A stretch of DNA of 64,000 bases from Lunularia cruciata (Eukaryota > Streptophyta > Marchantiopsida > Lunulariales > Lunulariaceae): contig OX419755.1 of NCBI GenBank assembly GCA_948567375.1, positions 5,337,001-5,401,000 on the forward strand. Direction: 5' to 3'. Below the pieces are notes generated by a model. That model worked only from the letters and a program-made list of their open reading frames with translations. It was not told where the DNA came from and made no database searches. This document shows, in pieces, positions 21,725 through 34,600 of the stretch; the first letter of the stretch is position 1, and every line of letters begins with the position of its first letter. The position numbers and the translations under genes are program-made.

Positions 21725-23127
21725 GACATGTTCCAAAACATGCCAAATTGAGGATGTTGCAAACCTTGACCTTGCCGATCACATGTATTTCCTTGACATG
21801 ACCATTCAAAAATCACCAAATGAATGGTGCCATATCTTTCAAGATCCTATGCTCATGGCAAATAAATATCTAACAGTAATCTCTTATGGTGACCATTGGT
21901 TATGAACATCTATAACAAATCAAGATATTTATGCTCCAAGTGTACCATATGATGTAGAGAGATTATTGATCTCTCGCCTACAAGTACCTCTAAAATCATA
22001 TGCTTGCATGCAATATTACAACTAGTATAATATTGATCCTACAAAATAGATCCAATAGGCATACTACTCTTGCTAGATATTGTTGAGCTATAAGTGTGAT
22101 ATCCAAAGGTGACAATGTAACCAAATCTAGAGGATCATTATCAGATTGGTCCATTAGTGGTGGAAAGCTTCCACTCCAAGCTTGCTATACTAACATATAT
22201 AAATACAAATGAACTCTTTCCAAAACCAAGCAGTACTAAATTCTTTTCAAAAACAAAGCAATCTACTCTAACAATCCCTTTGAATAAATTTAAGTTTCAC
22301 ATGTATTGCATACTAGACCAATTATCAAAATTTTGGATGAAATCATCTAACTTAATAGTATCCACTATACAAAAGTAGAATTTGGGATCTTTGGGTGCTT
22401 CATAAATCTCATCTTTATCCCACAAAAACAATATGGCCACACCATGTGAAGTCTCAATTGGGTCAAATTCCATGTCAAACTCAAAACTAGAATTAATTTT
22501 TTCTCTAATTGGGACTTCAGACTTTGGTTGATACACTATGCCACTCCATGTGAACCCATTGCATACTTTAGCGTCTAGAAGCATCAAAGAACTCCACCGT
22601 GACAATGCAACTAAATACCACAATTATAATCACCAAGAGCTACCACCTCAACAGCCAAAAGGGTAACCCAATAGCCAAATACCACTTATTGATGTTTCTT
22701 AACTAGTTATTATCCTAAAGAGTAACATATAACTTGCTATTAAAACTAGTGGTTGTAAATCATCACTTCATATCTCACCAAATAGAAACATAAGTAGTAA
22801 ATTTATCATTAGTCTTGCCTCATTATCAAGAGTACCTAGTGCACCAAGACTCCAAATATCAATGCCTCCTTAAAAAGCATGGTGTACAAGCAAAAAGAAG
22901 GAAATCCAATCACAATGTTATTCAATAAAGTTGACCAACTACATGGAGAATATTGAAGTGTTTATAGGGCATTTTGTAGCCCATTGATTCAATTACTCCT
23001 AGGGTTAACTAAGGATATTATTGGGCCACCTACATCTTAGGGCATACAAGGTCCAAAAAATAACCATGTAACTCACAAATATCCAACCGGCTTGATTCTA
23101 CCACTGTTTGGTTAGGTTTAGAAAGCT

Positions 23128-23380
23128 CAACATAAAAGAAGAGAACTCTCTAAAGCTCAACTTTAAGGTATAACTTCCTTAGGCAGACCAGGGAGTACAA
23201 TACTAAAGGCATATCCAAAAATACTGAATAGTGACTCCAACAATATATAAATAAAACCCTAACATAATAGATAGCTACTACTAAGTAATGAATGAATGAA
23301 TGAATATTGATACAATTATGACAACCAAGACAATCATTCAATCACCCTAGCAAACTAGTTTAGACATTGCAAATATAATG
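23128..23380 (+). repeat. Direct repeat, copy 2
   Basis: Diverged partner of 20389-20640. It has gained a short (aatg)n run near 23290. Confidence 0.6.
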
Positions 23381-23464
23381 ATATCTTCTTTATAAAGAAT
23401 GGAGATCATCTTCATATAGAGATAAGAAAAATGGAACAGATAGAAATTCAATCACTACAATCAA

Positions 23465-23515
23465 TGATTCATTGATCTATAAGATTCATTGATCTATAAG
23501 AGGATCAATGAATCA
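23465..23515. repeat. Short inverted repeat with an internal direct duplication
   Basis: tgattcattgatc (23465-23477) is inverted at 23503-23515. The left arm word gattcattgatctataa is repeated directly at 23483. Confidence 0.7.
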
Positions 23516-24768
23516 TAGAACTCACATCTCGTTGTTGGTTCTCAAGCTCTATTCAATGTTTCAGTTCTTTCCAAAACACAAGCCACCTCTGCCTATCAAA
23601 AAACCCCATTTGAGTAGTAGGTTAAAGAAATACATTCTTTCTATATTGGTGGTGGCTTTTATAGGATTTTCTAGACCATAGCTCCACCTCCCAAACTACT
23701 TAGGGAAGAGTTTTAGTATTCAAGAAAGTTTGAGTGAGGTATAGGAATATATTTTTTCTCTACTCTTGGTGGCTATTATATGATTTCATATGTGATAGCT
23801 CCACCTTGGTAACAACTCTTAGAGAACATTTAGTAATCAAGGAATTTTCAATAAATTGTAAATACTCATTTGGGGTTTCAATTTGAGTACTCCCAATTGA
23901 AACTACCAAATTACTGATGCACGTAAATTTCCATAATTTGTTTATAAAAGAAAATTATGGATAGTGGAAGAGGGGTACTCAAAGATTTGATGGATAGAGG
24001 CATGTAGCCATAAAATCCAGCCATGTAGCCATAAATATTTTATGGCTACATTTCATGACTTCTATCTATAAAATCTTTACAAGAATTTGAAATAGTAATC
24101 AATAAGATTTTATGGGTTTGATTGGTTTACAAGGTGGTTGTAAATCTTGATTAGGGGTATTAATAAGTGGTTTTTCAAATTTGAATGACACATGACACAT
24201 GTCACTTCTTTCTTATGCGGTATTTAGAATGCTTCTTCCTTCTTCTAAGGATGTTTAGGATCATTGTAACGTCCGAATATGGCACAAAGGATGTTTGAAT
24301 CAATTTGATCAAGAATGACTTTGCAATTTCAATCAAAAGATATAGAATAATTGGAGGAGAGATAAAAAAATTGTTGTGATAACATGAGAGAGTTGAGCAA
24401 CCCAAAAGATTTTGGCTTCCAAAGTCCAACCTAGTTAGTTTAGCAAGCATCAGGAGATTAGATCAACCAAGAGAAAGCAAGCTTGATTGCAATATCAAAG
24501 ATGCCTCATATTAGTCCCAGGAAGCTTTTCACCACTTACATTGAAAAATACGTGCACGAGATTGCTCGGTCAATTGGTCAATGGTTGAAGGTAAAAAATT
24601 TGGATTTGATCTTGGGAGAGATTCATGGGCTTTAAAGTTAGGGACAGAATCTTGAGATTAAATGAGTGGAGTGATAATGAGGACAAGAACAAGGGAGAAT
24701 TTCTTGTAACCTAGTTTGCACATTGGCATTTGCCTTATAGTACCAAAATCGTATGCCTTAAAGTACCA

Positions 24769-25258
24769 CATTTGTAACCAAGTATTTCAAGAACTTGACC
24801 TTACCGCATTTAAAAAATTGACATGCATGGATAGAGATTCATTTCATGCATTGTTCATCTTATTAAAGATCATCCTGTGTTTGAAAAGAATGGAAAAGGG
24901 AGTGTTCAAGCACCAATTTGGATACAAGTGACTGTAGTTTTCTATCTACTTGGACATAATGGGAATGAGGCTAAGTCTCTATCTATTTGGACACCATGGG
25001 AATGGGGCTAACTCTATTGATTTGGACATCATGAGAATGGAGTTTGTGTGTTGAGGAGCTTGAACATATAGGGTGTTAGTATTGGATATTCTTGCAACTT
25101 TACCAACCAAGTCCTGCGGGCAATAATATCCATTCTTGGGAAAGAGGTGTAATGGCAAAATCTGGAAGATATCTTCAATTTTCTTGCAAAAGGGATATCG
25201 AGGGTGCATTGGATTAGTTGACAGGACGCTTTTCCTCTAGCAGAGAGACCTAGCTCCA
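24769..25258 (+). pseudogene. Broken PIF/Harbinger (HARBI1-like) transposase, N-terminal half
   Basis: Pieces in changing frames match the minus-strand transposase at 47951-49034 in order: FQELDLTAFKKLTCMDRDSF, HPVFEK, IWIQVTVVFYLLGHNGNEA, GVSIGYSCNFTNQVLRAII and GCIGLVDRTLFPLAERP. The last carries the first catalytic Asp of the DDE domain. After that motif the sequence enters a 227-bp tandem duplication and no second Asp or Glu motif is found. It is non-functional. Confidence 0.82.
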
Positions 25259-25678
25259 TCTCGTTAACTACTATCGTCGGAGGAGCTTTAGTATTCAAGA
25301 AAGTGAATCTTTCAGCAGTGTGGACTCTAGTTTTCACCAAGTTTTGTAGTTTTCTCCCTCTTGTGTTTCATGTTCTCGGGAACATGGGACTTGAAGCTAG
25401 GCCCGTCACATAAATTGGGCATTATTTTCTTGGTCATATGAGTCTGGTCAGGACGCTTTTCCTCTAGCAGATAGACCTACTCAAGACCTAGCCCCATCTC
25501 GTTAACTACTATCGGAGGAGGAGCTTTAGTATTCAAGAAAGTGAATCTTTTAGCAGTGTGGACTCTAGTTTTGTTGCTTTCCCCCTTTTGTGTTTCAGGT
25601 TCTCGAGAACATGGGACCTGAAGCTAGGCCCGTCACATAAAGTTGGGTATTATTTTCTTGGTCATATGAGTCTGGTCA
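25224..25678 (+). repeat. 227-bp tandem duplication
   Basis: Copies at 25224-25450 and 25451-25678 both begin ggacgcttttcctctagcag and end gtcatatgagtctggtca. They are nearly identical, with a small insertion (actcaagacc region) in copy 2 and short deletions elsewhere. The first 30 bp of each copy is transposase coding sequence, so the duplication arose after the Harbinger copy was in place. Confidence 0.9.
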
Positions 25679-25900
25679 CATGGGATGGATCTAGCCTCGT
25701 GCTTTACCCCTTGTGAAGGATTACGATTGATTGATGTTGGTAGCAGACCTAAGGCAACGAATGAGTGGTGAGGTCCTCACAGTAACAAAAGCTTGTATGG
25801 AACTTGTCTAATGTACTCAGTTACCATGAAAGCTATAAGTCACGTTAGGTTCAGATTGAATTGTGTTTGAATTGCTTTGTTGAGACGAGCGAAGCCATTT

Positions 25901-26398
25901 GCAAACGATTTATGAATGTTTGCAACTATGTTGGCCTACATAATTGGTTCTATTCAACATAAGTAGTTCGATTGCAATGTGACTCCATGTGTGCTTTATT
26001 TAATGAAGGGAAGGTCAAGTAAGATGATAAGTCACCTAATCAGCACCTAATCAGCACCTAATCACCATTTGCCACTCTATGTCTGCCGCAAACGATCTAT
26101 GAATGTTTGCAACTATGTTGGCCTACATAATTGGTTCTATTCAACATAAGTAGTTCGATTGCAATGTGACTCCATGTGTGCTTTATTTAATGAAGGGAAG
26201 GTCAAGTAAGATGATAAGTCACCTAATCAGCACCTAATCACCATTTGCCACTCTATGTCTGCCGCAAACGATCTATGAATGTTTGCAACTATGTTGGCCT
26301 ACATAATTGGTTCTATTCAACATAAGTAGTTCGATTGCAATGTGACTCCATGTGTGCTTTATTTAATGAAGGGAAGGTCAAGTAAGATGATAAGTCAG
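25901..26398 (+). repeat. Nearly identical tandem triplication
   Basis: Units at 25901-26087 (187 bp), 26088-26263 (176 bp) and 26264-26398 (partial) start gcaaacgat. The 11-bp length difference is one extra copy of the subrepeat cacctaatcag. Apart from that I see only a single base change near the start of copy 1 (attt/atct), so the expansion is recent or the array is homogenised. Confidence 0.93.
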
Positions 26399-26399
26399 G

Positions 26400-29300
26400 T
26401 AGGTTAGATGTATAGGTTCATCTCCCAAGGTACGTGGACAAAAAGCTATTTAACTTAAATAACAGTAATCTTGATTGACTTAGCCACATAAGAAATAACT
26501 AACATTTTCCTGCACATAATAGTTGCCGGAGTTTAGGCTAGGTACCTTTAATGTCTAAAACTAAGGTTTGAATATTGGGTCTCATGTATTTACTAGGTGA
26601 AAAACACGCAGCTATATCCTTGAGGAAGTATCCATCCCGTACCTGCTTCGCAGGTACAGATATAGGTTCATAGATCGAAATGCATTCCATAGCGTATCAT
26701 AGAAGTGGATCAGAGAAAAGAAAAGCCGACCACATAGAACACAAGAAGGATGGCAAAATCCCCCAGCAAGCCGTACAAGGGATAATGGCTGTAAATTACT
26801 AACTTGGTAGACTTTTCGTGTGCTCTGTTCATTATGGTTTATCCTGTGACAACGAATTAACGAAATAAGTATAGAAGACAGGTTTTGATTGAGGACACTT
26901 AGTTTAATGTACTTTCCCGGGTGTTAAGGAATGCCCGATCCAAAGCTTTGAGACTCGGTTTCTGAAACGGTTGAGAATTTCGAGCGGCAAAACACATTAC
27001 GTTGAGTGAGGGATTCATAACATTGGACAGTAAATCATGAAGACAGCTTTATAGAACCATGGGTTGTAAAAGATATTTGAAGAGAAGAAGAATACACTCA
27101 CCTTTTAGCTACTTGACTACAACCTCAAGCTCATACGAGAGTATACTGAGCGCACGCAATAGGACAGAAACTGGGGACAGACTAGTCCTTGTGAGATTAC
27201 AATCCATCCAGCGAAGAAGGCTTGTTGTATCAATGGAATTATTGTACCAAGGTCGAGCTAGTCGTTTATGCTTGAGATTCCACTCTATAAAGCGCAGCAA
27301 TATTAATGTATGCTTTAAGAATACGTATTATTAGTGTCTTGAATATCCCCGCCAGAACCAAGACCTTCTCACCCAAGTCCGACAAGCAATGACGATCTAA
27401 GACTCTAAGAGTCGGCAGTAGGTACGCGGAAGGACGGTTAACTTCTTCTTTGTAGGGTAAGCAGATAAACGTTGAACCCAGCAATCAATTTCAGTCCATA
27501 ATGCCAAACCCAAAGGTGAGAATAAGACATTCTCGTGGCATGATCGTGAGAGCCACAGTCTACCGTATTCAAATCTCCAACCAGAGCCTCAATAGTTTAA
27601 TCCCCTCTGCCCAATCATGGCACGTACTAACTGCTGTTGCATAGCTGTGAAGATTGAAGTCACCCGGGGTTTGGCAGTAATCAGCAATAGCCGAACTGGT
27701 TCTTGAGTCTGGTCCTCGCATACATACCTCATGGACCGGACCCTTTTTGTGTGCAACATGTGTATGTCGTCCGCCTTTCGCACGACAGTTAAGGTTGACA
27801 GCAGAGTAACCCTCCTCCAATCTGAAGTTATGTGGCCAGGTCCTCGTAGCAATCCATCCTAACAAGTGGCATGTTGCAATCAGTAAAGCAAGGGACCGGT
27901 TTGTTGGAACGATGAAACCAAACCACAGTACGCGTAACATGTGGATGACTTCTGATGTAAATTAAAGTCTTCGGTCCGCAAGCAACCTTTATTCTTTTCA
28001 ATTTGTTTCCTTATTTTTTGGAAGCTTCTCCAGGCTCGTGGAGTGCATGCACCACTGTATGGTAGATGAATTATCACCACCCAAGTAAAACCGTGAAAAG
28101 CGTTCATTTTCGCCAACTCGGAGAGCGTGTAAAAACTTGAGCGCCTCGATAACCCTGCGAATTCTGTGGATGCACTTAACTGGCCTTATTGTAAGAATCG
28201 CCTGCATATCTTACCCACAGAATCTCTTACTACTTGGAATGTACATAGGACGCATATCCTTCAACGACACACAAAAAACGCTGCTCCTTAGGTGAGCCCG
28301 AAATCGACCTCGTTGTCTTGCTGTATAGAAAAGGCATGTTTATCTGTTGTGGTTCTCAGCTTTACCCATCCCGAAGTATCTTCCAAAACCAGAATATTTA
28401 GATATGAGAGGAGATGAAGATGTTAAGTACCAATGAACTTATTCGAAGTTCTCAATCCTACGGACCGTTTACACTTTCCAACTAATAACTACACTCCACT
28501 GCTGCAAGTGAGGTATGTACGAAGCGATCTTCGTTTGCAATGCTGGTCAAATCTCAAAAAGGGAAGCTCCCGTGTTAAGCAGGGTTCCATCCTATTGCAT
28601 GCAACAAGCAGCTTGTTGATTACACCGTCAACGTAACTGTAAGGACCTAAAATCATTTTCCAATCCTTCAACTTCAAAAAGGTGAAGCAGGTTTCGACTT
28701 CAATCCGGATTTTTGACCAAGAACGACGTAAAGAGGAATCGATGACCTTGGGAATTGTTCGATTATATCTTTAAAATATCCGAATGCAGTGTACAAACAG
28801 TTAACTCTGTTTGTGTACCTGCGATATCTCTCCGCCTGTTTTGTTCCTGTTTACACAAAAAAAGAAGAACTTAAGGATACCACTTTCAAGTGGATGCTGT
28901 TTTTGACTTTCGCGAAAAGTTTAAAATTTTAGCTTTCGTGAGCATATGCATCTTTCCGTTCAGAGATAAATAAACCTGAAAATTGGACTTTAAAGTGGGC
29001 AAAGCGGAAAAGGTTGTAACTGAAAAATATCGGTAACCCAACATCATCTTATCCTCAAAATCCTTAGGTTTGAACTTCCCTCTCCACTTTTCCGACCACT
29101 CTTTCCTGGGTAAACATGAAACCCTATTTGAGTCCTGCCAAGCCTGTTGTAGGACAAAAATCATCTGCAGTTTCATCTACTTGTCAGACGATCATTCAGT
29201 TTGAAACTGTAGGATGTAGTGCCGACACGTCACAGTTCGTAATCGGAGATAAAAAGAATTGGCATACAAGGCAAGAATCAATCCAACTCCCAAGAACAAA

Positions 29301-32300
29301 ACTGTTCTCACAACTTTTGAAGTTTCAGATATCAGCACGACCACAATTTCAGCAACTCCGAATCTTATAAGTTGCAGCATATGTAATTTGGTTACAAAAC
29401 AGTCAAACGTAGTCCTAACTATCTTGTAGACCTACAATATATAATTGACATGTTGTGTATGGTACGTACCACATTTCTGGCTTTATTTCAGATCATATAG
29501 AAGACCTAAAGCTTATGAGAAACATCTACAAAGTTTTAAGTGCAGTAGAAATGATACGGCAATATATTCAGCAAAAGATTAACACACTTACGTCTGGCTT
29601 AGATTTTCTTAAATATGAATCAAAAACCCAACTTCGATGACAAAGCTCTTGCAACGCACGAAGAATAGAAATAGTCCGTTATCGTCTGCTTAACGTCCTC
29701 ACTCAATGAATTTCAACATTCACACAATCCGGTTATATGTGATGTGATGCCAAAGTACCCACATCGGGGAGCTTTCTTTACCTAAGGAAATTACCACAAG
29801 GCGAAACTATATTATCAGTAAACTTCATGCTGCATGCGATGAGATGTTACGGAAGGCATAGACTACTACAAGCACGTACTCGTATTTGTCTTTAATGTTT
29901 ACTAGACGTAAGTTATATCTCAGATCACTATACTATCTATGGATAGGTACTATCACGCGTCTTAACGGTACAATGAAAATGAGGTTTGTTGGTATTGGCT
30001 TGGACTCCATCGCTCTAAATCGAATCTCCATCATGGAGGGATCAAAATCAATAACTTCGACAAAAGCATCATTGGCAAAAGACACCACCCAATTCGCTAC
30101 AAGGATCACAGCTTAAAGCGTGAGAAAGAGGAATGTGCTACCCCAATTCTTATAGCCCTAACGAATGACTTGGAAACCTATGGGGAAAGAACTGTTGAAC
30201 ATGTGCAAGAGCTTTCTTTGCCGACTGCCGCGCTACAAGCATATCAAGTTGATGAAAAGATTCATCTTACGCTATGACAATAGAACAATAAGACAATGGG
30301 TCTGAACAGATTCAGGTACGATTCTCCCTGCATGACATCTGACAGTTTGAACAACCTCAACAAGCCAAAAGACCAAACCAAAAAAAACAGGATATCCGAA
30401 AAGCTATCTCTCCTTCCTATCAGGGTAGCACAATCAAACACAAATCTCATACAACTTCTCATTCCAGGTGATTTAACTGAATTCAGCATTTGCCTTCTAC
30501 CTCAGGCACCACAAAAGAGAGAGGACATCTTTAGGAAAGAGGATGAATCATCACACTGTCAGGACAAAGTGATAGGATCACGTTTTCCAGTTGTTGCCGT
30601 TGAGAATAGTGTCGATAATTTAGCTCCTGTAATTGCATCTGCCTTTACCCCACTCATGCACCATATACGCAATCCAGATGTCGACATCAAGTATACCAGA
30701 TCAAACTGATCAAACTGAGCGAGAAGGTATGCTTGCAAAGTACTAGGTCTATAACATGTCCACCAATCACACTGCCCAACGTTAGGACAGGCTGGACGCA
30801 TAAGTGACTGACAAACTGACAGATGTCATGCAGAAAGAATCGTACCTGAATCTGTTTAGACCAATGGAGTTTGCATTAGCTTTGAGACTGCCACAAAAGA
30901 CCCATGTGAAATTCAGTTAGCTTGCGGAAGGCGTTAATTAAAGGAATCGCAGCGACTGGAGTGCCAGAACTCCAGTAAATGACCGCACTCAAGCAAAGCC
31001 TTGGATCTTCACGTTCTGTCCGAATCGGCCGTTCATTGATGATAGGGACGATAGGAGACCGCTCAATACAAGAATCCGGTCCAACAGCCAGCTGAACATT
31101 TTCATGGGCAGATGCGCTGCTACGCGTACAGTATTCATGACAGTAGTATACTGCAAAAGTCAGGCGACGACTTTACTTGAGATACCTGACATCGCTTACG
31201 GAGGAATGATGCTCCCCGAGACTCCTCCCTCCAGAACCCAAGCAGAGTGCGAGTATGGGCAAGGACCGGGACCACGTTCTACAGCATAGGCGATATGATC
31301 AATAAGGCAGAACGTGGGCGAAGAACAGTTCCGAAGATAACGTTAGTCGCCGTGGGCCGCTAAACTGTAGCCTGTTTGAATAGGTCAAAAGGCACTCAAG
31401 CCCAGTGCTGGTGGCAATTAAACCATATAAATGATAGGATATATTTAAGGGCACTGCCCCGCGTACTTAGTTTCCACGCTACACAACCAACGGCCATCTT
31501 GCCGCCCAGCTTCTCTGGTGCAAGAGTTTGACTCCATCCTACCTCGGCATTGTACATCCCTTCAACTCTGACTTTTGCTGAGAAGTTCACTGTTTAAGAA
31601 ACGTCCACATATTGCGTACACAAGTGAGCATAAGATCTGAAGGCAGACCCCAGTCTACCCGGCCTTAGATCCGTATCACGAAGCGTATTATTTAAGAGGA
31701 TAATCAGCACCATGCCTACACGTTGTACCCTACCCCAACATTACCAACCCTTCTTCCGTGGAAACATAGCAGCTTCTGCGCTCAAAGTTATCTTTCGTTT
31801 GGACATGCGTTGATCTATTGTTCGTATGGCTCAAATAAAAAATCCCCCGTAGCAAAAGCCATCTAGAGTACCAAGTCCAACTGTGTGTTAATGCCAAGTC
31901 AAGTACGAATATCTCTATCTAAAAGACAAGGAAACAGGAAATGAGCTATAGAGAAATACCGAAAATAAATTCTCGACATTCCCTGCGATGCTAGTGCTAA
32001 ATGATCAAAGAATGAGAACCTTAGGAAGACAGACGAGAAAGATCGCCTTCACCACCCAAAGCCTATGACATGATACGCGACGATGATTGGGCCGATTACA
32101 CCGGACCTTTACGTTACTGCTGAAAATGCGAACGAGATGACGCACAACAAGCGAAACGACGTAGCGTCCTCAGGCAAGTGGAAGTCACCATGGCACAATT
32201 TTGCATGACGAACTCTAGTCCTGATCAAATGATACGAGGTGAGACGCTGACGATCTCCGTGGGACCAGCCAAAATCCCGAAAATGACGGTCTCCGCACAA

Positions 32301-34600
32301 ATAAGTTCTTAGATTGTTTCCAGGGGGTTGTAGGTGGATAACAGCTCACGCCAACTTAACTTCCACGAAAGGCAAATCGCGCCATACACATAATTCTGCG
32401 ACGATCAAGCTAAAATGAAGAATCCAAGAGAGTGTGACAACTAGGATCTTCCCTCAGCAGATTCATGTCTCTCAAATTCAGCTCGCCTCCAAGATTCAGG
32501 TTGTGATGATGTGGAGGCTACATCCGATGTATTAATTCCACTTTCGGGCAAGACTCAATCACTAATCCCATGTCCAGCAAACAGGTGCTCTCCGGCACAG
32601 TCCTGTAACTTCTAAGTACCAACTGGCAACTTCGAAGTAGCCGGACAAAGAACTCGGGGAGAACCTCTGTGATCGACCTATCCATAATGACAACCTGTCC
32701 TTGCTCTCTGACTCCAGAGGTAAGACCATTGCCAATTGACATTAGAACGATATCCAGCATACAAACGTCGAGGTCTCGTTTCCCCACCAGAAAATAATCT
32801 CACTATTCGAAACAAACAACGGTATGTTCGACACCTAAAGTTCGGAAACGAAGAGTGTCTGGATAACAATTCCCTCGTTGGAACATCTGCTTCATCTGTA
32901 AAGCCACGCATGTCTTCCTGAAATTTCGGCAAATACTATAAGACTGTTTCCCGTAGCCCTCAAATGGCTTGAATCTGGATTGAACCAGTATCCTGTACCC
33001 GATTCCAGATAACGCGTCCGTTTCAAAACAATGCCTCGTCAGCCTACCCTGTGTGACTACACCTGAACTATGAACTGCGGAATCCCAGGCATCTACAACC
33101 AAATGCAAATACTACAATCAGTGACACATCCAACGTACTCAGTACCGACCAAACTTCAATCCCAACATCCACTTCAGACCAGATCGAGCACGTACAACCT
33201 GTATACCTGTCACTAGCAATCCCGAATACTCAAAACAGAACCTAAGTATCCACGCACTTCGCGTTCATGAAGCCTAAGTGCTGCTGTAACCACCTGCAGT
33301 AACCTTCAAAAGAGGCATCATGTCATCCTGAAAGTGAAATTGATCCTTAAGTGTAGTAATGAAAGAGTCCATTACTATGCTATATATGCTTCCGAAACAA
33401 CTTCTCAACTTCATGCTTCTTTCCAAGAGAAAACAGACAACTCCAGCAACTTGCAAACAAGGCTCGATAGATCAGGTGACAGCAACCTGCACATGGACAG
33501 TGATAGACCTGATTTGAAGACCAGTCATTTAGAACTCATCTACGATGTCTCTGCTAACATACCGCTTAATCAAGAGCAGTCAGGCGAACACCGTCAGTCG
33601 CCAGTTGACACCTGTCTACGTGCTCGTACTAGTAATGGACGCGGTCTTATAAAGGTATGGTACGAACTTCCTGCAACAGGAAGTAGAAAGTGAAACGCAT
33701 CGACACAAATGCATCGACACCAAACGTAAGGTTTTCGTGGTGAAAGCTTTCTGCTTAACCAAGCACGTAATAACACAGAACCGATGAAACTAACTTTCCT
33801 ACCAAGATCTCTTGGCTTTGGACAACTACGACTTGAAGCTCAAGATACAGTCTTCAAATAATCAAGGCGAACTTCTCGAACAACCTCGCCTTGAGACAGA
33901 TCTGGGTGTTCAAGAAACATTAAACACCCTACTGTGATCTGTTAACAGCCACTCCTCCTTGGAGCTCTCCAACAGATCAGATCTCATATAGTAACCTTCT
34001 CACCGCTTACGGTTTGTGACTTTTGGGCCATTTCGACCTGATTTGTCCGTTCAGGAGAAAAGCAGGGCCAAAGCGGCACAACAGTCACGAACTGTAAGCA
34101 GTTGAGACCTCACAAACACACCAATCGATCACCTCTCGATCAAAAACCAGGCCCTACGACCAAAAACCTTCCTCAACCAATCCTGGATGCCATCAGAGAC
34201 TCGAGCGTTAAAGTCTCGTCACTACTTTCCAGCTTCCTCCACAATCCGAGACGCCTCCGCATCGACCTGTTCCGCACTGACAACAACCCCAAAACTACCG
34301 TTCCAACTTCGTTCCACTAAGCAAACATCATATCAAATAGACTTCAAATCACTTCAATGTACCCCAGAACGCACCCTGTACCATTTCCACGACCAAGAAT
34401 CAACCCAAAACCGCTAAATCCATCGCCAATTCTCGATCCACCTCGAGAAACGCAGCCTCCCGGCCTCGCCTAAGCCTGCTCTCGATGAGCGCCACACACC
34501 TTGCCACCCCCGAAAGTTACGAATGCGAAGGAAAAAGCCATAAGCGCTAAAGCTCGATTTATATACTAATCCCAAAGGCGCAATCTCGCCCTTCCCGAAA
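26400..34600. other. Long region without a supportable gene
   Basis: Base composition is balanced and short open frames occur on both strands, for example 30296-30709 and 33334-33693 on the plus strand and 32787-32518 and 29176-28886 on the minus strand. Some could be exons, but I could not link any by splice sites and phase as in ITPK4, and none shows a known motif. A long non-coding transcript or an unfamiliar multi-exon gene cannot be excluded. Confidence 0.4.

Larger units (their letters stand above)
18601..24760. other. AT-rich region of old repeats
   Basis: No long frame or domain is visible. The region contains diverged direct repeats (about 20389-20640 and 23128-23380), AT tracts (20637-20656, 20878-20892), and foldbacks at 21677-21724 and 23465-23515. 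A 108-codon minus-strand open frame at 22623-22297 has no motif I recognise. It is probably decayed transposon sequence. Confidence 0.5.

Noticed and set aside
25901-26398. Repeat array considered as CRISPR
   Set aside because: Units of about 180 bp in direct tandem without unique spacers, in plant nuclear DNA.
26400-34600. Many 60-140 codon open frames on both strands
   Set aside because: They overlap each other in several frames, lack motifs and could not be joined by splice phase.
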